Of a stretch of 64,000 nt of DNA, positions 45,582-53,689 are shown piece after piece (the first letter of the stretch is position 1; each line of letters opens with the position of its first letter). The DNA lies in the NCBI RefSeq assembly GCF_023716865.1, contig NZ_CP092417.1, positions 2,458,001-2,522,000 of the forward strand. Reading direction: 5' to 3'. A program made the translations under genes and the position numbers. Below the pieces are notes generated by a model. It was not told where the DNA came from. It was given only the letters and a program-made list of their open reading frames with translations, and ran no database searches. The DNA comes from Endozoicomonas sp. SCSIO W0465 (GTDB taxonomy: Bacteria > Pseudomonadota > Gammaproteobacteria > Pseudomonadales > Endozoicomonadaceae).

Positions 45582-47186
45582 GTAACTGTTCAGCACCCCC
45601 ACATAAATCTGGAATTTTCTGATTTTTATACCATCCTCTTAAGCACCATTTTTCCACAATATTCGCCAGCATGATTCCAGAACTACCCGCAACTATGTCG
45701 GCTGAGATTCTCTTGAAAGAGAATGCAGAGCTGCGGATGAGAGTTGCCTGTCTGGAAGAGCGATGTCGAGAATTGGAAGAAAAGGTTGGCAAGAACAGTC
45801 AAAACAGCAGCAAGCCGCCATCGTCTGATGGTTATCAAAAACCTTGTAAAAACAGTAATTCTCCAGATCATTCTGACGACCTTTCCGCAGATAAAGATAC
45901 CGATCCATCGGATGAAAAACCCAATCCTAAAAGTCTGAGACAGTCTTCTGGTAATAAAGCCGGTGGAAAGAAAGGGCATCAGGGCACTTGTCTTAAACAG
46001 GTCGATATCCCTGACTATATTGAGTACCTTCCGGTTAAAGAATGCAATAAATGTCAGGCGTCTCTTCTTGATAGTGAGCCGGTCAAATATATTGAACGAC
46101 AGGTGTTTGAACCAGGGAGACCGGGTGAATTTGAAGTAACGGCCCATAGAGCTGAAGTAAAAATCTGCACTTGTGGTTGTCGGAATCAGGCTGAATTCCC
46201 GGAAGGGTTACCGCTGCCGCACAATATGGCTCAGCCACACAGGCTATGGCCGTCTATCTTAACCAATACCATTTCCTGCCTTTTAAGCGCGTGTCAGAGT
46301 ATTTTAATACTCTCTATAAAATGAGTGTAAGTGCAGGCACTGTCGCCAATTTTGTGGCCAGAACCTATGAAAAATTGGCTTCTATGAAGAGGTTATTCGT
46401 GACGCCTTGCGGGAATCGTCTGTTGCCGGAGCCGATGAAACGAGTATGCGGGCCGAGGGCTCTTTGCACTGGCTACACGTTATGCGGGATGAACAATGGA
46501 CGCTCTACTACTTGTCTGAAAAGCGAGGTCGTGAGGCCATGGACACGATGGGCATACTGCTAACATTTGCAGGCGTTCTGGTTCATGATCATTGGAAATC
46601 CTATTTTGCATATGCGGCAACTCACGTACTTTGCAATGCCCATCACCTGAGGGAGCTTTTGGGTGTTGTTGATAGGGACAGCAATCAACTGGCGTTGCGA
46701 TTGATGAAGCTACTGAGGCTTTCCTGGCATTACTGCAAGGGCTTTAAGACCATAGGTATGCTACAGATGCCAAGTGTTGTCTGTGAACGAATCGAGAAGA
46801 TTATGACCGGTTGCTTCAGCGGGCTCTAATGAAAGAAGTCGTCTATATGGAGAAGCAACGAGAGGAGCTTAAGCGCAAGAAAGTCAAGAATACTAAAGCT
46901 TACAATCTCTTCAAACGACTCACTGAGTTCAAGGCTGAGACACTGCGCTTCATGTCAGATTTTACCATTCCCTTCGATAACAATGGCAGTGAGCGGGATG
47001 TTCGAATGGCCAAGTTAAAGCAGAAAATCTCAGGCTGCTTCAGGAGTGCAGACGGTGGTTCTATGTTTGCACGGATTCGCAGCTATTTGTCGTCTGCCAG
47101 AAAACAGGGAATGGACATATATCAATCACTTCATAGAGCTGTTCGGAATTACTGTAATATGCCTTTGCTCAGTGCTGAATAGTTAC
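45582..47186 (+). mobile_element. IS66-family element, copy D (decayed), nested in IS1595
   Basis: Its ends are identical to the other copies and a perfect 8-bp duplication, ACCCCGGA, flanks it (45574-45581 and 47187-47194). It lies antisense to the host IS1595 transposase. Confidence 0.95.
45671..47182 (+). pseudogene. IS66 transposase copy D, multiply frameshifted
   Basis: Compared with the intact 504-aa copies there are at least three single-base deletions: GGAAGGGTTACC for GGAAGGTGTTACC (near 46206), TCTATGAAGAGG for TCTACTGAAGAGG (near 46384), and AGATTATGACC for AGATTTATGACC (near 46801). There are also a few substitutions (for example ACGAGTATG for ACGGGTATG). The gene breaks into several frames and should be dead, although the element's ends remain usable in trans. 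Confidence 0.94.
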
Positions 47187-47307
47187 ACCCCGGAAACAGG
47201 ACAAGCCATCGCTGACGGCCCGGACACCCTTTTTCAGGGCATGTTCTGCCCACTCCTGAATGGTTTTTCGCCGGAAGTTATCAACGGCATTGAACTTCAT
47301 GTAGATA
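47187..47307 (-). pseudogene. IS1595 transposase (lineage 1), middle part
   Basis: About 40 codons (YMKFNAVDNFRRKTIQEW, then AEHALKKGVRAVSDGLSCF) lie between IS66 copy D and IS-453 copy C. They join the C-terminal part at 45581 and the N-terminal part at 49009 once both insertions are removed. Confidence 0.85.
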
Positions 47308-49008
47308 GTTCTCGTCCAAAAACGCATCAGGCAATCATAATTAGATTGTACGTGCGTTTTGATATTTCCTGAAATTCCAGAGAGCCGCAAAAACTCTTCC
47401 CTTTTTTTCTCTAATCTGGGACGGATATTGGAGAAAAACGCGAAAAGCAGGCAGAAAACATCCTCCCACCATGCTGGAAAGGTACTTTCATGTAGCGTGG
47501 AGGTGGCTATCAGGATGGTGCCGGGTGTCTGGCCAGAATCACCAGGTTGTAACAGACCACCGATAACCAGCAATGAGAATCAAAACGCTCAGAACCCTTG
47601 CAGTGGCAACGTGATAGCCCAAAACATCTCTTTAGCCACGAAATTCCCGCTTCAATACCTGCCCGGAAGCGAAAGAGCGTTTTATACACATACTGACTTT
47701 TAGTCATCTCTTCGACTTCAAGTCCGCGCTTCTTATTAAAAGCTACATCGCTGATTCCCATGGCCTTGGCTTTTTCCAAATTAGCGCGACACGCGTATCC
47801 GCCGTCACCGCTTGTCTGGCGAGGTACACGACCATAAATTTCTTTTTGTCTTTCCATCATCGGAATGAATTGGTCCGAATCCGCTGGGTTACCTTCCTCA
47901 ATAACCAGGTCCAGGATCAATCGACTTTTTCCCTGAACCAGGTTCAGTTTATGGCCATACTGTACTTGCCGCCTGTCTTTTACGATGATATCCGTATGGG
48001 GTTCATACAGGCTAACCACTTTTTCCTGGGCTGGCACCTTTTCACCCTTAAAGACCCTGCGCTCTGTCTGGGAGACTATTGCATCCACCAGGGGTAACAG
48101 GTGATCCACATCGGCCTGCCACTTGTCGGCATCATCAGCCAGGAGACACTGCCCCTGCTGACGGGCGTTTGCTAGCGTGACAGTAGCTTCGATAAGTACC
48201 TTCCGGGATTTTCGGGTCAACTGCAGCAGTTTTTTATAATGCTGATGCCGCTCTTCTTTGCCAGCGTAGATGCATTTTCTGGCCGCATCTTTTACGGCTC
48301 GGTTGTGATGGGTATATTCATAAAGCGGTGTCGCTGTCAGTGTTTGTCCCCGTTCCAGCAGCCGACAAATTTCTTTAACGGAACTGGCTAAAAGATCACT
48401 GTCGCAAGGAGGTTTGATATCCGATTCGGTGACTGTGCTGTCAATAGCCACAGTGCGCCCTTTTTCAATACCCTGATCTTTAGCGGTCATTAGCTGACAG
48501 TTATTAATCCGTTCCCATGTAGATGCAGTAAGAAGGCTGATGAGCCCATGCAAACTGGAGCGACTGGGGCGCTGGTTTGGTTCGAGGCGACAAAAGTCTC
48601 GAAAGAGCATGGAGTCCATCAAAACAAACGACAAGTAGTCATAATCACAATTCAAATACTGTTTCAGGAGTGCCGCACGAAGAACGGATTCTGCTGATAG
48701 TCCGTTCCGCCCAGTGTTCTGTTTATCACCAGAACTTAAGTCCTCATAAATCCAGTCATTGAACTGTGGATGGGCGTCAAGCCATTGCGAGATACCGGAA
48801 AGCTGGGAGCAGATTTCATGAGGTACGTAATGGAGTTCCATACTACACTGCGGGTTGCGTTTTTTGCGCATTTGGAGTCCTCTGTTTTTGGCAATCCCTT
48901 ATGTTTCTTGCTCTTGGGAAGTTTAGTCGCCAGATAGCAGTAGGGCTCCACTTAATTTTTCAGGATAAAATCTACAGTTTTCAATTGGTTGTGTTTTTGG
49001 ACGAGAAC
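47308..49008 (-). mobile_element. IS-453 element, copy C (uninterrupted)
   Basis: This 1701-bp element has the same ends as copies A and B and TAGATA on both sides (47302-47307 and 49009-49014). It is nested in the IS1595 transposase gene. Confidence 0.95.
47510..48871 (-). CDS. DDE transposase of IS-453 (copy C, intact)
   Basis: This 453-aa transposase matches copy A, with TVAIDSTVTESD, TSGDGGYACR and RAGIEAGISW as likely catalytic regions and GAGG before the start codon. Both element ends and the gene are complete, so this copy could be active. Confidence 0.9.
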   Translation of the reverse strand: MRKKRNPQCSMELHYVPHEICSQLSGISQWLDAHPQFNDWIYEDLSSGDKQNTGRNGLSAESVLRAALLKQYLNCDYDYLSFVLMDSMLFRDFCRLEPNQRPSRSSLHGLISLLTASTWERINNCQLMTAKDQGIEKGRTVAIDSTVTESDIKPPCDSDLLASSVKEICRLLERGQTLTATPLYEYTHHNRAVKDAARKCIYAGKEERHQHYKKLLQLTRKSRKVLIEATVTLANARQQGQCLLADDADKWQADVDHLLPLVDAIVSQTERRVFKGEKVPAQEKVVSLYEPHTDIIVKDRRQVQYGHKLNLVQGKSRLILDLVIEEGNPADSDQFIPMMERQKEIYGRVPRQTSGDGGYACRANLEKAKAMGISDVAFNKKRGLEVEEMTKSQYVYKTLFRFRAGIEAGISWLKRCFGLSRCHCKGSERFDSHCWLSVVCYNLVILARHPAPS

Positions 49009-49546
49009 TAGATAGGGTGGTTATCAGCATCTGTCTGAACTGCGGCCACGAAGGGGGCTTTGTTCTCTGAGCCTCTGCCCCGGCGGCCTCCGTGGCGCTC
49101 TCCGCCCCAATAGGCGTCATCAATCTGAACAAAACACTCAACTGCCAGCTGTTATCTCTTTCCATCATGACCTGCATGAGTTTGTGTTTCATGCGCAATG
49201 CGGCATTGTAGGAAATGCCAAGTTGTCGATGAAGCGTCAGGCAAGAAATCCCCGCTTTATTCTGGGTGACGAGATAGATACCCAGAAACCAGGTAGCTAG
49301 AGGCAGCTTTGTTGAGTCAAAGATAGTGTTACTGGTAAGCGAGGTTTGGCAACGGCAGCAATTGCACTGGAATTCAGCTTTCCGGTGAAGCTTGCAGAAA
49401 CTGCGGGAGCCACACTTCGGGCATTGGAAGCCATCTGGCCAGCGCCAAGAGGACAGCGCGTTCTCACACTGCTCTTCACTGCCGTAATTAGCCAGAAATT
49501 GCATAATGCCAAGGCCTTTTTGGAACTGAATGGTGTTTTTACACAT
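49009..49546 (-). pseudogene. IS1595 transposase (lineage 1), N-terminal part, frameshifted
   Basis: The start MCKNTIQFQKGLGIMQF (49546) has GGAGG just upstream. A zinc ribbon (CPKCGSRSFCKL, then FQCNCCRCQTSL) and a helical region follow, as in IS1595/ISXO2 transposases. After NSWQLSV (near 49140) the frame shifts: the native VQIDDAYWGGERHGG, with the first catalytic Asp, is found in the next frame. IS-453 copy C interrupts it at 49009. The element is therefore dead for three independent reasons. Confidence 0.9.
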
Positions 49547-49799
49547 CAGTTTTACCTCCAAAACACATGACTATCGACGTTTATTATAGCAGCTGGCTCA
49601 CGACGTAGGGTCGGTGGTAATCAGGTTTTTTTAAAACTTTGACAAAGTTCAGTTGTGTTGATCAGTTTCAGAAATATATGCTGGTTATATGCTTTATTAC
49701 TTTGAACATTTTATTTTTAGTTTCTTATTGTTCCAAGTAGGTAGGTCTTAGCTCCATATACTTCTTTTATAAAGTTGTTTAATAACGGACCTGCATTAT

Positions 49800-50264
49800 A
49801 TGAAATGGACTTCTATCACGGCTGCTATCTTGCTGTCAGCACTTTCATTTATTCTTCCAGCTCAGGAAGAAGCACCAGAGGAAATAAATGGTGTTATCAC
49901 CATTAATACCCATCAGGCAAAGCGCCTTCATGATATAGGTGCACTTTTTATCGATGTGCGTCCTTATTTGCAATGGCAGTATGGACATGTGGATGGGTCG
50001 CATAGCCTTGACCTGAGAAGTGGGTTTCGTCAGTTGCTGGTTCCCGGGGTGCTGAAAAAAGAGACCCCTATCGTGATTTATGGTAACAGTACTTACCATA
50101 TGAGAGGGGCTATCGGCAGCTATCTGGCGGCATTATGGGGTTATGAACGCGTGTTTTTCTTACGTGATGGCTATTATTCTTGGTTGGCGCTTGATTATCC
50201 GGTAACACTAAAGTCTGATTCAGTGGCCGAAGAGTCCTATACAACAGGTGTTTTGGAGCACTAA
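49800..50264 (+). CDS. Periplasmic rhodanese-like protein lacking the catalytic cysteine
   Basis: This 154-aa protein has a signal peptide (about residues 1-21, MKWTSITAAILLSALS) and a single rhodanese fold: LFIDVRPYLQWQYGHVDGSH is the CH2A-like motif and RDGYYSWLALDYPV the C-terminal part. The active-site loop, normally CxxGxR after the VIY strand, reads IVIYGNSTYHMRGAIG, with no cysteine. It should not transfer sulfur. The neighbouring ccm operon handles periplasmic thiol chemistry, so a thiol-related or binding role is imaginable but unproven. Confidence 0.78.
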   Translation: MKWTSITAAILLSALSFILPAQEEAPEEINGVITINTHQAKRLHDIGALFIDVRPYLQWQYGHVDGSHSLDLRSGFRQLLVPGVLKKETPIVIYGNSTYHMRGAIGSYLAALWGYERVFFLRDGYYSWLALDYPVTLKSDSVAEESYTTGVLEH

Positions 50265-50587
50265 AAACTATTGCTTCTCCCCTGAAGACTTTCCTGCCGT
50301 ATTGGTTTTCTAAAAGCCATATACCTTCACTTTCTCTGAGGGAGTGAAGATTGGTATGCCCTGATACTTTAACAAGCATTATTTAATCCGTTCGAAGAAC
50401 CACATTTATCCCCGCAGTCAGCAAAATTTCCTGATATAATCACCGGTCGATGCTATTTAGGGACATCAGAGAAAACAGGGCTTTTTATTGCTCATGGCTG
50501 ATTACGGCCGATGACCATGCTGCTTTGTGAATTCGGGTCTCTGCGATACACGCTTTTGGTGATTGTTAGAAGATTCAGGAGTTCACT

Positions 50588-51271
50588 TTGCTGAATGTGG
50601 TTCAGTTAAGCTGTGAGCGGGACGACAGGCTGTTGTTCAGTAACGTTTCTTTTCAGCTTGGTAGTGGAGAAATACTTCAGATTGAGGGGCGAAATGGTGC
50701 AGGCAAAACATCGCTGCTGCGTATTATTGCTGGCTTTTCATCCAGCCTGAGCGGAGATGTTTTCTGGAATGGCCAGCTTTTATCGAAAGTTTACGCTGAT
50801 TTTCGTCATAACTGTTTTTTTCTTGGCCATACGCCAGGGCTGAAACTTGATCTGACGCCCCTTGAAAACCTTATCTGGCGAGCCAAACTGGCCAATACCA
50901 TGGTCAATCGAGAGGGGTTACTCTCTGCTCTTGAGCGAGTGCAGCTTGCTGATTATGAAGATATTCCCTGTAGTAATCTCTCTGCCGGACAGTTAAGGCG
51001 GGTGGCTTTTGCTGGCCTGATTGCCAGTAAGTCACGGCTTTGGATTCTTGACGAGCCATTTACTGCGATTGATATTGAAGGCGTCTCCTGGCTGGAGAGC
51101 CTCTTTGATGAGCACCTCCATCAGGCAGGGATGGTGTTAGTTACCAGTCATCAACCATTGAATGATCGGCGGAAGAAACTGCGCAAGTTGAATTTGGAGC
51201 ACTTTGCAGAACAAGGCGATGCAGACGAAAAGCTTGCTGATGATCCGGGGATGTTGAATGTCGAGCGTTGA
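50588..51271 (+). CDS. ccmA: Haem exporter ATPase CcmA
   Basis: CcmA is the ATPase of CcmABCD, which releases haem-loaded CcmE for cytochrome c maturation. It has Walker A GRNGAGKTSLLR, signature LSAGQLRRVAFAG and Walker B LWILDEPFTAID. The start is TTG at 50588 with AGGAG six bases upstream. It is 227 aa, slightly longer than the usual 200-210, with a C-terminal acidic tail. It overlaps ccmB by 14 bp and opens the ccm operon. Confidence 0.95.
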   Translation: MLNVVQLSCERDDRLLFSNVSFQLGSGEILQIEGRNGAGKTSLLRIIAGFSSSLSGDVFWNGQLLSKVYADFRHNCFFLGHTPGLKLDLTPLENLIWRAKLANTMVNREGLLSALERVQLADYEDIPCSNLSAGQLRRVAFAGLIASKSRLWILDEPFTAIDIEGVSWLESLFDEHLHQAGMVLVTSHQPLNDRRKKLRKLNLEHFAEQGDADEKLADDPGMLNVER

Positions 51272-51956
51272 TAAGCAATCCATGCATGGTTTTTCAGCCT
51301 GCCTTGCTCTGATTCGCAGGGATCTGACGCTCACTTTTCGTACTCCGGGTCAGGCCATTAACCCCATGGCGTTCTTTTTGATGGTGGCCACTTTATTTCC
51401 CCTTGGTATTACGCCAGGTCGGGCAGTGTTATCTGAACTGGCCGCCGGAGTTATCTGGATTGGAGCTTTATTAGCTGTTTTGCTATCGCTGGACTCATTG
51501 TTCAAAAGTGATCAGGATGATGGGGCTTTAGACCAATTGTTAATGTCGCCACATCCGCTTCCCTTGCTGGTATTGGCAAAGGTATTCAGTCACTGGTTGA
51601 CCAGTGGTTTTTGTTTGACACTCATGGCGCCGCTGCTGGCCATCATGTTACACCTGCCATCAGACGCTTTTTCTGCTCTGATGATTACCCTTTTACTGGG
51701 TACACCGGTACTCAGTCTGGCGGGTGCTATCGGTGCAGCTTTAACGGTAAGAGTAAAACGTGGTGGCGTGTTGCTGACACTGCTTTCCCTTCCGCTTTAC
51801 ATACCGGTACTGATTTTTGCCACGGGGGCCGTTAATGCCGCCGTGCAAAATATGCCGTATACAGGGCATATTCTCTGGTTGTCTGTTTTTCTGATACTTG
51901 GGGTATGTCTGGCTCCGCTGGCGATTGCCGGGGCATTAAGGGTAATTAATGAGTAA
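51258..51956 (+). CDS. ccmB: Haem exporter membrane subunit CcmB
   Basis: This 232-aa inner-membrane protein has six hydrophobic segments and pairs with CcmA. The N-terminal LIRRDLTLTFRTPGQAINPM and the LLALDSL-like region (AVLLSLDSLFKSDQDDGALDQLL) are typical. The start overlaps the end of ccmA. A 160-bp gap to ccmC follows, the only sizeable gap within the operon. Confidence 0.94.
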   Translation: MSSVDKQSMHGFSACLALIRRDLTLTFRTPGQAINPMAFFLMVATLFPLGITPGRAVLSELAAGVIWIGALLAVLLSLDSLFKSDQDDGALDQLLMSPHPLPLLVLAKVFSHWLTSGFCLTLMAPLLAIMLHLPSDAFSALMITLLLGTPVLSLAGAIGAALTVRVKRGGVLLTLLSLPLYIPVLIFATGAVNAAVQNMPYTGHILWLSVFLILGVCLAPLAIAGALRVINE

Positions 51957-52116
51957 TGAATTTTTTCAGGGTTTGGGTAAGGCGAATTGTCATTATTCAG
52001 GTAATCTCTTGAAAGATTTCGAGATTTCCAGCAATCTCTGCCTACAAAGAATCCCTGCAAAACCAGATCGCATTGGTGGCGACTTCAGGTTCCCAATTGG
52101 AAGGTAGAACAAGATT

Positions 52117-52851
52117 ATGAACTGGACGTTTTTTCATAAGTTGGGTTCTCCCAAATGGTTTTATGATATCAGCGGGAATTGGCTGCCCTGGCTTCAGGTG
52201 TCATCCCTGGTGCTGATATTGGTTGCTCTTGTCTGGGGGCTGGCGTTTACTCCTCCGGATTATCTGCAGGGTAATAGTTACCGAATCATCTTTATTCATG
52301 TACCTGCCTCGTTTCTTGCTCAGGCCGTTTATATGATGATGGCAACAGCGGCAGCGGTGATCCTGATCTGGAAAATCAAGCTCGCCGATATGGCATTAAA
52401 GGTCATGGCACCCATTGGGGCTTCTTTCTGCGTACTTTCTCTGGCCACTGGAGCAATCTGGGGGCAGCCAACCTGGGGAACCTGGTGGGTATGGGATGCA
52501 CGTTTGACTTCCATGTTAATTCTGCTCTTCCTGTATATCGGCATTATTGCTCTGCGCGGTGCTGTCCATACAACAGAAGCAGCTGCTAAAGCCTGTGCCA
52601 TTCTTAGCCTGGTCGGCGCTGTGAATATCCCGATCATTAAGTTTTCTGTGGTGTGGTGGAACACCCTCCATCAGGGAGTCACACTGAAGCTGACTGAAAA
52701 GCCATCCATGGCCCCTGAAATGCTATGGCCCTTATTGTTAGCCATTCTGGGATTTTACCTGTTTTTTGCGTTGGTCATGGTACTTCGTTTGCGTATAGAA
52801 ATTCTCAGCCGTGAAAGAAAAACCCGCTGGGTAAAAGAGCTGGTGACATGA
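52117..52851 (+). CDS. ccmC: Haem-handling protein CcmC
   Basis: CcmC presents haem to CcmE at the outer face of the inner membrane. It has six membrane segments and the tryptophan-rich WWD motif, WGTWWVWDARLTSML, near residue 125. Two conserved histidines that bind haem are in FIHVPASF and NTLHQG. The length of 244 aa is usual. Its stop overlaps the ccmD start (ATGA). Confidence 0.95.
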   Translation: MNWTFFHKLGSPKWFYDISGNWLPWLQVSSLVLILVALVWGLAFTPPDYLQGNSYRIIFIHVPASFLAQAVYMMMATAAAVILIWKIKLADMALKVMAPIGASFCVLSLATGAIWGQPTWGTWWVWDARLTSMLILLFLYIGIIALRGAVHTTEAAAKACAILSLVGAVNIPIIKFSVVWWNTLHQGVTLKLTEKPSMAPEMLWPLLLAILGFYLFFALVMVLRLRIEILSRERKTRWVKELVT

Positions 52852-53195
52852 TGTCTATGTATTTTGACAGTTGGAGCGGTTTTCTGGTCATGGATGGGCA
52901 TGGTCTCTTCGTCTGGAGTGCCTATGCCATCGCTGTGGTAGTGATTGCTTACAATCTGATTGCGCCATTTGTGGCAAGGCGGCAGATTCTCGCTCAGATA
53001 GCCGCACAAGTGAGACGGCAGGAACGCGTGGTTGAAAGAAAAAAGGTGGTGAACGACTTCAAGGTCATCGCAGACAGTGGTGCTGACGCAGAACAATGTT
53101 TTACCAGTTCTGGACGCACACAACCAAAACATTGCGCTGAGCAACAGGAAGAAGGCCCTGAGTCAGTCAGATCTGGAGAGAGGAGTGCCCAATGA
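52848..53195 (+). CDS. ccmD: CcmD with a long C-terminal extension
   Basis: CcmD is a small single-span protein that helps release holo-CcmE from CcmABC. The N-terminal part (to about residue 65) has the family pattern: FLVMDGHGLFVWSAYAIAVV, then RRQILAQIAAQ. Most CcmD are 40-75 aa; this one is 115 aa, and the added tail is polar and Cys-containing (ECFTSSG-like, KHCAEQQEE), probably disordered. It overlaps both neighbours by 4 bp. Confidence 0.85.
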   Translation: MMSMYFDSWSGFLVMDGHGLFVWSAYAIAVVVIAYNLIAPFVARRQILAQIAAQVRRQERVVERKKVVNDFKVIADSGADAEQCFTSSGRTQPKHCAEQQEEGPESVRSGERSAQ

Positions 53196-53689
53196 ATGCA
53201 GTTCGCAAACAGAGATTAATACTCGTATTACTGCTGCTGGCAGGGGTTGGGTTGGCTGTAACTCTGATGTTGTTTGCGCTTCGTGAGAACATTAATCACT
53301 ACTTTTCTCCCGCTCAGATGGCTGCTGGTGAAGCCCCGGTGGGGCAGCAGATGCGCGGTGGTGGTCTGGTGGTTCCGGGTTCAGTTGAGCGTGATACCGA
53401 AAGCCTGAAAGTCAGCTTTCGTATAAGTGATGGTGCTGGCGAAGTGACTGTCCGTTATGAAGGTATTCTGCCTGACCTTTTTGTTGAAGGCTCGGGTGTT
53501 GTTGCCCTTGGAACTCTTGGCAATGACGGTGTTTTTGACGCGTCGGAAGTGTTGGCCAAGCACGATGAAAACTACATGCCGCCGGAAGTGCAGAAAGCCA
53601 TTGATGAAGCGCACCCAAGATCCGGTGACAAGTCGGCTGTGCAAACCACAGCTCAAACTGAGCTGAGGAGTCTGCAAGATGGTAGCTGA
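53192..53689 (+). CDS. ccmE: Haem chaperone CcmE
   Basis: CcmE carries haem covalently in the periplasm to CcmF/CcmH. It has one N-terminal membrane anchor (about residues 8-30) and an OB-fold domain. The haem-binding histidine is in EVLAKHDENYMPPE, followed by the conserved Tyr. It is 165 aa with a polar tail. It overlaps ccmD (ATGA) and ccmF (11 bp). Confidence 0.95.
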   Translation: MNAVRKQRLILVLLLLAGVGLAVTLMLFALRENINHYFSPAQMAAGEAPVGQQMRGGGLVVPGSVERDTESLKVSFRISDGAGEVTVRYEGILPDLFVEGSGVVALGTLGNDGVFDASEVLAKHDENYMPPEVQKAIDEAHPRSGDKSAVQTTAQTELRSLQDGS

